A stretch of 64,000 nt of DNA, taken from contig NZ_BAABHJ010000019.1 of the NCBI RefSeq assembly GCF_039542035.1, positions 1 to 64,000 of the forward strand, written 5' to 3'. Both the position numbers and the translations under genes were made by a program. The notes under the pieces are model-generated. The model made no database searches. It saw nothing but the letters and a program-made list of their open reading frames with translations, and had not been told where the DNA came from. Position 1 is the first letter of the stretch, and each line of letters opens with the position of its first letter. Below, piece by piece: positions 1-7,537 of this stretch. This stretch comes from Actinoallomurus liliacearum (GTDB taxonomy: Bacteria; Actinomycetota; Actinomycetes; Streptosporangiales; Streptosporangiaceae).

Positions 1-547
1 CAGCCCGTCCGGGTCGCGACGACCACGAACGGGTCGGCCCCGCGCCTGCGGGGATGGTTCCTGCTCGATCTCCTCGCGGGTGGTGGCGGCGGCGTCGGCC
101 CCGCGCCTGCGGGGATGGTTCTGCCTTCTCGATCGTCCTCAACCCCTCGGTGACGTCGGCCCCGCGCCTGCGGGGATGGGTCCGCGCCGACGGCCGTGGC
201 GATCGTCGCGATCGCGTTGGCCCCGCGCCTGCGGGGATGGTTCGTCCAGTCGCTCCGACGAGAGCGGGGGGACTGAGTCGGCCCCGCGTGCGGGGATGGT
301 TCCGCGGTGGCCGCCGAGTTGCCCGACGTCGTGCAGTCGGCCCCGCGCCTGCGGGGATGGTTCCTGGGTAAGCCGGCGGAATAATGGGCCAGGGCAAGTC
401 GGCCCCGCGCCTGCGGGGATGGTTCGTTGATCGCCTGGTCATCGACGCCGTAGACCACGTCGGCCCCGCGCCTGCGGGGATAGTTCCGGGACTTCCGCCG
501 CCGGTTCGCCCGGGAGATCGTCGGCCCCGCGCCTGCGGGGTTGTTCC
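1..547 (+). CRISPR. Type I-E CRISPR array, leader-distal part
   Basis: Nine 28-nt repeats begin at 33, 94, 155, 216, 277, 336, 398, 459 and 520. The spacers are 33-34 nt, and a spacer already fills 1-32, so the array starts left of the window. The repeat reads GTCGGCCCCGCG-CCTG-CGGGGATGGTTC, with the short hairpin usual for actinobacterial I-E repeats. Variants: 155 has GGGTC at its end, 216 begins GTTGG, 277 has lost two bases (26 nt), 459 has ATAGTTC and 520 has GTTGTTCC. Decay is concentrated at the right end, which places the leader and any cas operon to the left. No cas gene is in the window. Confidence 0.95.
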
Positions 548-637
548 GTGCCCAGATCGTAGAAGCTGATGCCGAGCTAGCCGGCCCTCCGCCCGCGGAG
601 CTGATCGGCCAGCTAATAGCCATCACGCATGCACTGC

Positions 638-790
638 CCCGACAAGATCGCGACATACGAGCAAACATGGAGCAGACACGGGCCGGAACGATCTTCGCCG
701 GGATAGTCTGATAGAAAGAGACCGCAGGTCAGCGGCCAGGTGAGTGGTAGGGCGCCTGGGACTCGAACCCAGAACCCATGGATAAAAGCC
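638..790. repeat. Direct repeat copy 1, att-like with tRNA-Lys 3' half
   Basis: This stretch is clearly homologous to 6873-7028. Both begin CCCGACAAGA, share ACGAGC and AACATGG words, then CGCAGGTCAGCGG and GAGTGGTAGG, and end in a tRNA-Lys 3' half. The copies differ by scattered substitutions and small indels, so they are old. Two copies flanking about 6.2 kb fit the two ends of an integrated element or two successive integrations at the same tRNA gene. The GAGCAAA words near 650-660 recur at 7155-7180 and may be arm-type integrase sites. Confidence 0.7.
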
Positions 791-800
791 CGCAGGTTCG
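745..800 (-). other. tRNA-Lys 3'-half remnant
   Basis: Read on the minus strand, this gives a CUUUUAU-like anticodon loop region, the variable loop, a perfect T arm (CTGGG-TTCGAGT-CCCAG), an acceptor 3' strand GCGCCCT and an encoded CCA ending at 745. The D arm and the 5' acceptor strand are missing, and the anticodon stem has lost a base compared with the second copy. It cannot be a working tRNA. It looks like the tRNA segment that an integrating element carries in its attachment site. Confidence 0.7.
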
Positions 801-810
801 ATGTTCCAGC

Positions 811-1737
811 TCAAGCAGCACTCGTCTCTTGACCTGGGCGGCGAGTTGCGGAGTCGAACCGTCCGTTGAGGCCGGCTTGCTTAACGAGACGGCCCCAGCG
901 TTCGCAACGTCCGAATTGTTCCGCGATCGCCTTACCGGTGGGCAGGTGCCCCGATTGCTCCTGGTTGGCGAGGGTCCACTGCCACGCCCGTTGCTGCAAG
1001 CCCCATGCCGCTCCCCCGCCTGTTTGCGGTGTCCGCTCGGCTCGCTCGGAGGTCTCCATCAAAACTGGGCTCGCCGTCGTGTCGGGATGCTCAGTGTGCC
1101 CCCTCTGAAGCTCATATGAGCCATCCGGCGAATCGCCTTCGATGGTATGAGCCTCGTATGAGGCGATACGGTCCTCGACTCGATCCGTATGAGCCGGGAA
1201 AGAAGCGCCTCCGATCGTCGTCGTCGCTTCGTATGCGGGCTGGTCCGGAACGGCACCATCGGTTACCGAGTCGGTATGAGGTTCCTCTGAAGGACCCGGC
1301 AGGCTCTGCGTGACGGCGTTTCTGACCTGGCGCATCAGCAGCTCATACGAGCCGATCAGAGCGCAACTCGGCCAGGCGGCGATCAGACGGCCGACCACCG
1401 AGGGTTCGGCCACCGCCACGTTCGCTGCCAGGCTCGCGGCGCTGCCGATAAGCAGTAGCACCCAGGGCAGCGGCCCGCTCCGCCGATGGCAGCGCGAGTC
1501 CATGAGCAAGGACATCGACGAGGTGACGATCATGCCATCGACCGAGATCGGAAGCAGGACAGCGGTCCACGAAGTCTCTCCGTATCGCCGGACCAGCAGA
1601 TACATGTGTCGGTACGACACGAGGGCCGCGATCACGGCCAGCACGACCACGCTGAGAATCGCTGTCCAGCGAATCACCTGGTCACCGCGCCGTCTCGCGG
1701 AACCGGTGACCTTAGCCTCGGGACTTCCAGAAACCAC
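811..1737 (-). CDS. DUF2637 membrane protein of an AICE-type element
   Basis: About 308 aa from a GTG at 1737, which has a GGGAG site 8 nt upstream; a TTG at 1812 is the longest alternative. The N-terminal third holds closely spaced hydrophobic helices (starting IRWTAILSVVVLAVIAAL) with the HMYLLVRRYGE and PISVDGMIVTSS signatures of DUF2637. A long hydrophilic linker follows, and the C-terminal 50 residues (near GRCERWGRLVKQAG) look like a small winged-helix segment. Such proteins are typical of actinomycete integrative and conjugative elements and plasmids, where their role is unclear. It ends only 11 nt from the tRNA-Lys remnant, as expected for an element end. Confidence 0.8.
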   Translation of the reverse strand: MVSGSPEAKVTGSARRRGDQVIRWTAILSVVVLAVIAALVSYRHMYLLVRRYGETSWTAVLLPISVDGMIVTSSMSLLMDSRCHRRSGPLPWVLLLIGSAASLAANVAVAEPSVVGRLIAAWPSCALIGSYELLMRQVRNAVTQSLPGPSEEPHTDSVTDGAVPDQPAYEATTTIGGASFPAHTDRVEDRIASYEAHTIEGDSPDGSYELQRGHTEHPDTTASPVLMETSERAERTPQTGGGAAWGLQQRAWQWTLANQEQSGHLPTGKAIAEQFGRCERWGRLVKQAGLNGRFDSATRRPGQETSAA

Positions 1738-1878
1738 GCTCGAGCTCCCGACTGGGGCTGGGCGACGAATGGGCGACGGCCACTTCCCGCAACGTCGCCG
1801 AACGTCGCTCAACTACCCCTTATCGAGGGCCCTGACCTGCACTTCCACGTATCACCGCAGGTCGCCGGATACCCGGCG

Positions 1879-1928
1879 CTACCTTGACACGGTAGAGGTC
1901 ACTGGTTCAATCCCAGTATCGCCCACCA
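1879..1928 (+). other. tRNA-Val(GAC) 3'-half remnant, likely att core
   Basis: The sequence contains a perfect anticodon arm (CTACC-TTGACAC-GGTAG, anticodon GAC), variable loop AGGTC, T arm ACTGG-TTCAATC-CCAGT, acceptor strand ATCGCCC, A and CCA. Upstream there is no matching 5' acceptor (GGGCGAT) and no proper D arm. Only the 3' part of a tRNA-Val gene is present, the segment usually carried in the att core of tRNA-integrating elements. The integrase fragment ending at 2160 lies about 230 bp to the right, the usual int-to-attP arrangement. Confidence 0.75.
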
Positions 1929-1996
1929 GATCAATGCAGGTCAGGCCATGCGCCTGGCCTGCATTTCGGTTTTTGATGCTAACGACCGGCTGGAAT

Positions 1997-2128
1997 CGGG
2001 AGCAGATCGGGAGCAGGGTGCTCCACGGCTGATCGGGACTACCCATTCGATAGGTCGAGGTCGGTACTTTTCGTGGGTCGGGGTCACCGGGAGCAGTGCT
2101 CCCGATGATGCTCCCGGCCGTGCTCCCC
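1997..2128. repeat. Cluster of GGGAGCA/TGCTCCC repeats (probable integrase arm sites)
   Basis: The word CGGGAGCA or its complement TGCTCCC occurs about seven times: direct copies near 1997, 2008 and 2088, and inverted copies near 2019, 2097, 2109 and 2121. The cluster sits between the tRNA-Val att core and the end of the integrase fragment. Short reiterated motifs in this position are typical arm-type binding sites for tyrosine integrases. The role is inferred from layout; the repetition itself is directly visible. Confidence 0.6.
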
Positions 2129-2159
2129 CTCGGCACGAGATGGGTCGAGGTCACGACGA

Positions 2160-2606
2160 TTACGCCTGGCGAGCGGTCAGAGTGGTCCATCGTCGCTCAA
2201 GCCGGTCCCCCGGCTTTTGCCGCATGGGATCGGTGACGTGGCTGTAGACACCGGCGATGCCGGGCATCCGGTGTCCCATCCGCTCGTACTTGAGAGCGTC
2301 TTCGATACCGAGTTCGTCCAGGACGGTCTTGTGGTGATGGCGCAGGCCGTGGAAGACCGCTCCGGGCAGGATGGGCGGCCATTTGCGGGCGGTGTCACCG
2401 TCGCAGGCGGGCCGCCATAGGCGGCGGGCGAAGTTCGATCGCCGATGCCAGTGACCGTCCGGGGTGATGAACACCTGCGGATGGTCATGACTATCGATGA
2501 CCTCTTGGAGGAGGTCGGTCAGGAAGGGCGGCAGGTCGACGCGGCGGGCGGCGGCGTCGGTCTTGGGCGGGCCGAGCCACAGACGCGCGCCGACCTCGTG
2601 CAGTTA
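2160..2606 (-). pseudogene. Tyrosine recombinase/integrase, C-terminal fragment
   Basis: The minus-strand frame runs from an in-frame TAA at 2604-2606 to a stop at 2160 and encodes about 147 residues of the catalytic domain. It starts in the beta-sheet segment (GARLWLGPPKTDAAARRVDL), continues to box II HGLRHHHKT (His-x-x-Arg), and reaches GHRMPGIAGVYSHVT with the catalytic Tyr. The box I Arg and the whole N-terminal core-binding domain are absent. No frame upstream to 2934 restores them. The gene was therefore an AICE or phage integrase that used the adjacent tRNA-Val att site and is now truncated. It cannot make a full enzyme. Confidence 0.85.
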
Positions 2607-2886
2607 GGCCACCGCCGGCGGCGGCGAGCACGAGCGACGCATGACAGATCGGGGACCTGAACAACGGATCGGCCGTCCTTAACACATGCCACCGATGACC
2701 CCTCGCACCGCTGACAGAACCAGCACCACACGGTAGGAACCGTTTCCTGATCGGAGCGACGCTGAGCGTTACGAGACTCGCAGAGTCCCACTGAACCGGC
2801 GAGGACACCGCTGCAACGTTGCCAAGCCTCCAGGTCCCTGTCGACGTAGACGCCGTCGGTACCGGTCCCATGTCGGCCATAGTTTC

Positions 2887-3831
2887 TTGCAATCGCCGCG
2901 AAGGCGGTGGAATGAGCGGATGCGGGGAACACAAGCAGGACTTGTTGCTGCGGGTCTTACGGTCGTCAGTGTTGCGATATGGGCAGGGCGTCGGTCCCGA
3001 GCCGCCTCGGGTGTACCTGAGCCAGATGCGCAGCAGGCTCCGTCGCCGGATCTCGCCGAGGTGGTTTCGTCGGCCGCTCCGCGATCATGGCCGCGACGCC
3101 TCGGCCGCATCGGCGTTCTGCTCAGCGCGGGTGGTGCTTGTTCTGGGAGGCGGCTGGTTCCTGGCGTTGGGGCTCAAGGCTCCACGGGTGTGGGCGATCT
3201 GGTCGGAGGGCGCGGTCGGCGGCAGGCTGGTTCTCGTGCTGTTGTTCCGCGCACTTCTCGGACCGGTGGCACGCCGGATGGCTGGGGAGCACCGCGCGCT
3301 CGCAGCGCAGGAACGGGAGACCCTCTCAGTCAAGGACCGGCTGGACGCGGTGAACGCGGCCCGGCAGACCTTGATGCAGTCCGCGACGGGTGCGGTCATC
3401 ATCGCCAGGGTGGTATTCACCGCCACCGGCCTGATCTACACCGCGCGTACGTTCCACGCCACCGAACAAGGCCAAATCACCGACCGTTACACCAAGGCGA
3501 TCGAGCAGCTCGGCTCCGACAAACTCGACGTGCGGCTCGGTGGGATTTATGCCCTAGAACGTCTCGTCCGCGATTCAGCGCGGGACAATCACACCGTCTA
3601 CGACGTCCTGGCGGCGTTCCTCCGGGAGCACGTCAAGCGGTATTGATCGTCATCGGCCGGCGCCAGCCGACGAGCGACTCCTACCGGCCGGACCTCACCG
3701 GTATCCGAGTTGAAGGTGCACAGCTATCGGCAATGCATCTCAGCAATGCGCAACTTACTGGCGCGAATCTGAACCGTGCGGTGCTGCACGACGCGGACCT
3801 TACAGCTGCGAACGACTGTTTGGATGCCTAA
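2887..3831 (+). pseudogene. Pentapeptide-repeat membrane protein, frameshifted
   Basis: Three consecutive reading-frame segments resemble one actinobacterial family. Residues like PRSWPRRLGRIGV are in frame 1 to about 3130. A hydrophobic and coiled segment with FHATEQGQITDRYTKAIEQL and the conserved LDVRLGGIYALERL lies in frame 2 and stops at 3646. The pentapeptide repeats (ADLTG/ANLNR-type, for example LTGIRVEGAQL and LTGANLNRAVLHDADL) are back in frame 1 from about 3650 to 3831. At least two frameshifts, and probably a short deletion after REHVK, separate the parts. The repeat domain is also short for the family. It lies inside the mobile-element debris. Confidence 0.75.
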
Positions 3832-3948
3832 TGGTCGAGTGGGGCTCGGCTTCCTCTCCTCGGCGCAGGACCGGGAACGGACACGGAGACGTGACATCTC
3901 CGCGGGCGCGTCGGCCGCCCGGTGAATTCCGGGGTGATCGGGCCGTCG

Positions 3949-4575
3949 TCAGAAGGCCGTGGATGGGACGGCGACAAGCTTGACGAGGAAACGGTCGAGC
4001 TGCTCCTCCAGCGGCGGCCATGGTAGGTCGGGCTGGTTGACGCGCATCGATACGGCGCCGTGGACGGCGGCCCTCAGGTCGAGCGCCACTATCGCGGCGT
4101 CGCCGGCCGGGGCGAGCCCGGCGTCCATGCATTGCTGGACCGCGGCGGTGGTGCGCTCGGTCAGTTCTTGTTTGAAATCCATGGCACGCCGCTGGTTGAG
4201 GGTGCTCTCGTGGAGCACCTTGTACAGGCCTGGGTGGCGCCGTACCCAGGCGCCGAGCAGGTGGATCCGGGCGCGCAGCTTGGCCACGGGGTCGGCGGCA
4301 GTGGACTCGGCCTGGTCGACGGCTTGGATGAGGTCCTGGTGAAAGCGCTCCAGGACGGCGAGGACGAGTGTGTCCCGGTCCTCGAAGTGGATGTAGACGG
4401 ACGTCGCGGCGATGCCGACCTCGCGCGCGACGGCGCGCAGTGACAGCGCCTGGTCGTCACCGAGTTCGTCGAGCATCCGGAGCGCCGCGGAGATGATGTC
4501 CTCGCGCAGCCGTTCGCCCTGGCCTCGGGGGTAACGGCCGCGGGCGCTGCGTCGGGCGGGAGTGGTCGAGTCCAT
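3949..4575 (-). CDS. TetR/AcrR family repressor
   Basis: 208 aa. The N-terminal helix-turn-helix spans about residues 25-75, with the recognition segment ALSLRAVAREVGI followed by SVYIHFEDRDTLVLAVLERF. The C-terminal all-helical ligand domain has the WVRRHPGLYKVLHE pattern of the TetR_C/WHG group. It is divergent from the NTF2-like gene at 4651 and the MFS exporter after it, with a 22-bp palindrome at 4609-4630 in the gap. This suggests it represses itself and the adjoining genes until a small ligand, possibly an exporter substrate, binds. The ligand is not predictable. Confidence 0.9.
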   Translation of the reverse strand: MDSTTPARRSARGRYPRGQGERLREDIISAALRMLDELGDDQALSLRAVAREVGIAATSVYIHFEDRDTLVLAVLERFHQDLIQAVDQAESTAADPVAKLRARIHLLGAWVRRHPGLYKVLHESTLNQRRAMDFKQELTERTTAAVQQCMDAGLAPAGDAAIVALDLRAAVHGAVSMRVNQPDLPWPPLEEQLDRFLVKLVAVPSTAF

Positions 4576-4608
4576 GGAGACGTATTGTATTCAGACAGCC
4601 GTATGGCT

Positions 4609-4630
4609 ACAGTCGTAGGGCAACGACTGT
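4609..4630. promoter_or_regulatory. Palindromic operator, probable TetR site
   Basis: ACAGTCGT-AGGGCA-ACGACTGT is a perfect inverted repeat with 8-bp arms and a 6-bp centre. It lies in the 75-bp gap between the divergent TetR gene and the NTF2-like gene. A second short palindrome, AGCC-GTAT-GGCT, lies at 4597-4608. Symmetry, length and placement fit autoregulated TetR operators. Confidence 0.7.
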
Positions 4631-4650
4631 TAACTAAGAGAGGGTCAGCC

Positions 4651-5082
4651 ATGGACACCACCTCTGCCGCCCCTACGAACGGATCGGGAGACCCGGCGAA
4701 TGTGAAGCTTGAACGAAACAAGCGGAACGTCCTGGCCTTCTACGAAGCCGCCATCAACGGCAAGAACTACGCCGCCGCGTCGAGGCTCATCGGCGACCGC
4801 TATGTACAGCACAACCCCTCGATCGCCGATGGTGCCGAGGGCCTCGAGCACCGCATCGAATTCATGAAGAAGACGTTCCCTGAGCTGCGGGCCGAGATCA
4901 AGAACATCTTCGCGGAGGGCGACTTCGTGATCGGGCACGTGCATGGGGTTCGTGTGCCCGGAGAGCGCGGCACGGCCATCGTCGACATCTTCCGGCTCGA
5001 CGAGAACGGAAGGCTCATCGAGCACTGGGACGTGATGCAGGACATCCCGGAGGAAGCCGCAAACGAGAACGGCATGTTCTAG
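4651..5082 (+). CDS. NTF2-like/SnoaL-type protein
   Basis: 143 aa from an ATG preceded by AGAGAGGG; an in-frame ATG at 4585 would add 22 poorly conserved residues and overlap the operator. The sequence shows the ester cyclase/NTF2 fold pattern: helix VLAFYEAAINGKNY, then RYVQHNPSIADG, FPELRAEIKNIFAEGDFV, VHGVR, and the closing strand DIFRLDENGRLIEHWDVMQ. Small proteins of this family act as isomerases, cyclases or binding proteins. No specific substrate can be named. It is probably repressed by the divergent TetR and may be cotranscribed with the MFS exporter at 5375, although a hairpin lies between. Confidence 0.85.
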   Translation: MDTTSAAPTNGSGDPANVKLERNKRNVLAFYEAAINGKNYAAASRLIGDRYVQHNPSIADGAEGLEHRIEFMKKTFPELRAEIKNIFAEGDFVIGHVHGVRVPGERGTAIVDIFRLDENGRLIEHWDVMQDIPEEAANENGMF

Positions 5083-5123
5083 CGCCAGGAAGCAGCAAGG
5101 AAGCCATCGCCGACCGACTCTCC

Positions 5124-5163
5124 AGCGAGCGGCACGGCCACGACAATGGCCACGCCGCTCGCT
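5124..5163 (+). terminator. Hairpin after the NTF2-like gene
   Basis: AGCGAGCGGC and GCCGCTCGCT form a perfect 10-bp stem around a 20-nt loop, about 40 nt after the stop of the NTF2-like gene. There is no U tract, as is common in high-GC actinomycetes. It may terminate or attenuate transcription before the MFS gene. Confidence 0.5.
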
Positions 5164-5374
5164 GCGAGGGTCGCGCCACTGTGAACCGGCCGATCGGATC
5201 CCCGGCCTTCTCATGAACCGCGCCTCGCTGCCGGCCACTGGCAATGACCGGATCAATCAGATCCGTTCCTGAGGAGGCTGGGGCCGGCACGCGCCCGACC
5301 GCTGGCCCGCATTCGCCCCATAGTCCCTCCAGCCATGCGAACGCCGGACAAGCAAATCCCCCATGAGGTATGTG

Positions 5375-6820
5375 ATGTCGATAGAAGTCCGTTCCAACCG
5401 ACTTTCCTCCGACGACTCCGCCCTCCCGGACCCCCGGCGCTGGTGGGCGTTGGCCGCGGTCGCGACGGCCCAGCTCATGATCGGAATTGATATGACGATC
5501 ATGAACATCGCACTGCCGTCCATGCAGAGATCACTCCACTTGTCCGATCCGCAACGGCAATGGGTGATCACCATCTATGCCCTCGGCTACGGCGGCCTGC
5601 TCCTCGTGGGAGGCCGGCTGTCGGACCTGGTCGGCCGCAGGCGCGGCTTGATGATCGGGCTCACCGGCTTCGGCCTGGCCTCCGCGCTCGGCGGAGCCGC
5701 TCTGGACCCGGCGATGCTGTTCACCGCGCGGGCTCTGCAGGGCGTCTTCGGCGCGCTGTTGACCCCCTCCGTCCTGGCGACGCTCGCCGCCGCCTTCCCC
5801 GCACCCGCCGAACGCGGCAAGGCGTTCGGGATCTACGGCACCGCCATGGGCAGTTCCTCCGGTCTGGGGGTCGTCCTCGGCGGAGTGCTCACCGACTACC
5901 TGGACTGGCGCTGGTGCATGTACGTGAACCTGCCGATCGCGGCGGTGGCCGCAGCGGGAACGCTCTACGCGATCCGGCCTGTGCCGCGCGTGGCGGGGGT
6001 GCGTGTCGACGTCACCGGAGCCCTGCTGGCCACCACTGGGCTGATGGCGCTGGTCCTCGGTTTCGCCCGGGCCGAGACGGACGGCTGGAGCGCGGCGATC
6101 ACCATCGGGTCGCTTGCCGCGGGCGTACTGGCGCTGGCCGCTTTCATCGTCGTACAGAAGCGGGTCGCCGGGCCGCTGCTGCCCTTGCGCGTGGTCCTCG
6201 ACCGCCGCCGTAGCGGGTCCTACCTGGCGGTACTCAGCCTGGCCGTCGGCATGTTCGCCGCACTGTTCTTCCTCACCTTCTACCTGCAGAACGTGCTCGG
6301 CTATTCACCGGTCAGGGCGGGAATCGCCTTCCTGCCCCTCACTCTCGGGCTGATGGCGGGGGTCCGAATGGTCAGCCCGCTCCTGATGCGAGCACAGGTG
6401 CGATGGCTGCTCTGTCCCGGCCTGCTGACCATCGCTGCCGGTCTGGCACTGCTCGGCCTCATAGGCGTCCACGGCGGCTACTGGCCGCACGTCTTCCCCG
6501 TATTTCTCCTGGTCGGTCTCGGCACCGGGTGGGTCCTGGTCACCGCCAACAGCACCGCGACCCTCGGAGCCGGAGCCGACACCGCCGTGGCCGGTGCCAT
6601 GGTCATGACGTCACAGCAGATCGGCGCGTCCCTCGGCACCGCTCTGCTCAGCACCATCGCCGCAACCGCCGCCGCCGACCACCTTCGCACGCATCCCATC
6701 GCGCCGGCCGAGGCCGCCGTCCACGGCTTCAACGTGGCGAGTCTCGGCGCGGCCGCGTTCCTCTGCCTCGCCGCGCTCGCAGTCTTCCTCCGCACCGGCC
6801 GAGGCGGCTCCGCGCGTTAG
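5375..6820 (+). CDS. MFS drug exporter, DHA2 (EmrB/QacA) family
   Basis: 481 aa. The ATG at 5375 has GAGG 6 nt upstream; the ATG at 5363 would add four residues and has no ribosome site. The protein is almost all hydrophobic helices, matching a 14-helix DHA2 proton-drug antiporter. It has motif A-like GGRLSDLVGRRRG after helix 2, motif C-like SGLGVVLGGVLTDYLDWRW in helix 5, and MTIMNIALPSM in helix 1. It probably exports hydrophobic compounds across the cytoplasmic membrane. The TetR at 3949 and the NTF2-like protein just upstream suggest a ligand-induced resistance set. The cluster sits intact between decayed element ends and may have arrived as cargo. Confidence 0.9.
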   Translation: MSIEVRSNRLSSDDSALPDPRRWWALAAVATAQLMIGIDMTIMNIALPSMQRSLHLSDPQRQWVITIYALGYGGLLLVGGRLSDLVGRRRGLMIGLTGFGLASALGGAALDPAMLFTARALQGVFGALLTPSVLATLAAAFPAPAERGKAFGIYGTAMGSSSGLGVVLGGVLTDYLDWRWCMYVNLPIAAVAAAGTLYAIRPVPRVAGVRVDVTGALLATTGLMALVLGFARAETDGWSAAITIGSLAAGVLALAAFIVVQKRVAGPLLPLRVVLDRRRSGSYLAVLSLAVGMFAALFFLTFYLQNVLGYSPVRAGIAFLPLTLGLMAGVRMVSPLLMRAQVRWLLCPGLLTIAAGLALLGLIGVHGGYWPHVFPVFLLVGLGTGWVLVTANSTATLGAGADTAVAGAMVMTSQQIGASLGTALLSTIAATAAADHLRTHPIAPAEAAVHGFNVASLGAAAFLCLAALAVFLRTGRGGSAR

Positions 6821-6872
6821 CGTCGATGCCTTCACGCGCCTTCGTCACTCACTCCCACCGCGGAGAAGCGAT

Positions 6873-7028
6873 CCCGACAAGACCACGACAAACGAGCGAA
6901 CATGGCGCAGACGCCGGCCCGAAACGATCACCTTGGTAGCCGAACACAGCAAGAAAACGCAGGTCAGCGGTCAGATGAGTGGTAGGACGCCTGGGACTCG
7001 AACCCAGAACCTATGGATTAAAAGTCCA
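6873..7028. repeat. Direct repeat copy 2, att-like with tRNA-Lys 3' half
   Basis: This is the partner of 638-790, in the same orientation and order: CCCGACAAGA, AACGAGCGAACATGG, CGCAGGTCAGCGG, GAGTGGTAGG and the tRNA-Lys 3' half. The two copies bracket 811-6820. It begins 52 nt after the stop of the MFS gene, so the exporter cluster lies inside the bracketed segment. Confidence 0.7.
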
Positions 7029-7057
7029 CAGCGCCGCACAATCGCGCTACCGCACCG
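6980..7057 (-). other. tRNA-Lys(UUU)-like element, 5' half degenerate
   Basis: The minus strand reads anticodon arm GTGGA-CTTTTAA-TCCAT (anticodon UUU), variable loop AGGTT, perfect T arm CTGGG-TTCGAGT-CCCAG, acceptor strand GCGTCCT, A and CCA. The 5' half is wrong for a working tRNA. The 5' acceptor strand would be GGTGCGG, which pairs poorly with GCGTCCT, and the D loop lacks the conserved GG. The D stem GCGC/GCGC can still form. I read it as a recombined tRNA at an attachment site rather than a functional gene, but a functional odd tRNA cannot be excluded. Confidence 0.6.
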
Positions 7058-7537
7058 TGTTCCGCACTGCCGGTCCGTGCCGTTCAGTCCGCGTTCGCCG
7101 TCCCAACTCCAGCGGATCAGCCCGATGCCGTACCGGGTGCTGCCGGGCCGTGCCGCGACATACGAGCAAACGACGAGCAAACAGCGGTGCCCCGGTCGTC
7201 ACGCCAAGGTACTCGGGAGAGCATCGCGGGCGCTCGCCGAAGGCATGGCCGCGACCAAGGATGCTGCTTCGCTGGCCAGGTGAACACGATCCTCGGTACC
7301 TGCTGCTGCGGGTGTGTTGATTCGTAGTACGGCCATGCACGGCGGGTTCGCTGCGGCGCCGAATTCGAGCGATTGTGCAGCGCGCGGTGGGTTGGCCGGT
7401 AACGGCCTGGAGCGTGGTGGTTGCGCGGAACGTCTGACGGGTGAGGGGCTGGGCCCGTAGGGTCCGGCCCTGCGCGAACAGTCGGCGGCAAGGGGTGGAG
7501 GGCAACCGGTGACGGCGAGCACGGAGCGGCGGGCCGT
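7058..7537. other. Non-coding stretch with repeated GAGCAAA words
   Basis: 480 bp with no open frame that resembles a protein. At 7150-7182 the sequence GCGACATACGAGCAAACGACGAGCAAAC repeats the GAGCAAA word and matches GCGACATACGAGCAAAC at 650-666. It is probably another piece of the attachment region. Nothing else is recognisable. Confidence 0.45.

Noticed and set aside
54..569. Overlapping plus-strand frames inside the CRISPR array
   Set aside because: They are translations of the repeats (recurrent PRLRGW/PAPAGM words) and have no ribosome sites.
1879..2190. Minus-strand ORF ending GDTGIEPVTSTVSR
   Set aside because: A familiar artefact: this text is the antisense of a tRNA 3' half, here tRNA-Val.
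6979..7320. Plus-strand ORF beginning GRLGLEPRTYGLKV
   Set aside because: Antisense translation of the tRNA-Lys element; no coding signals beyond it.
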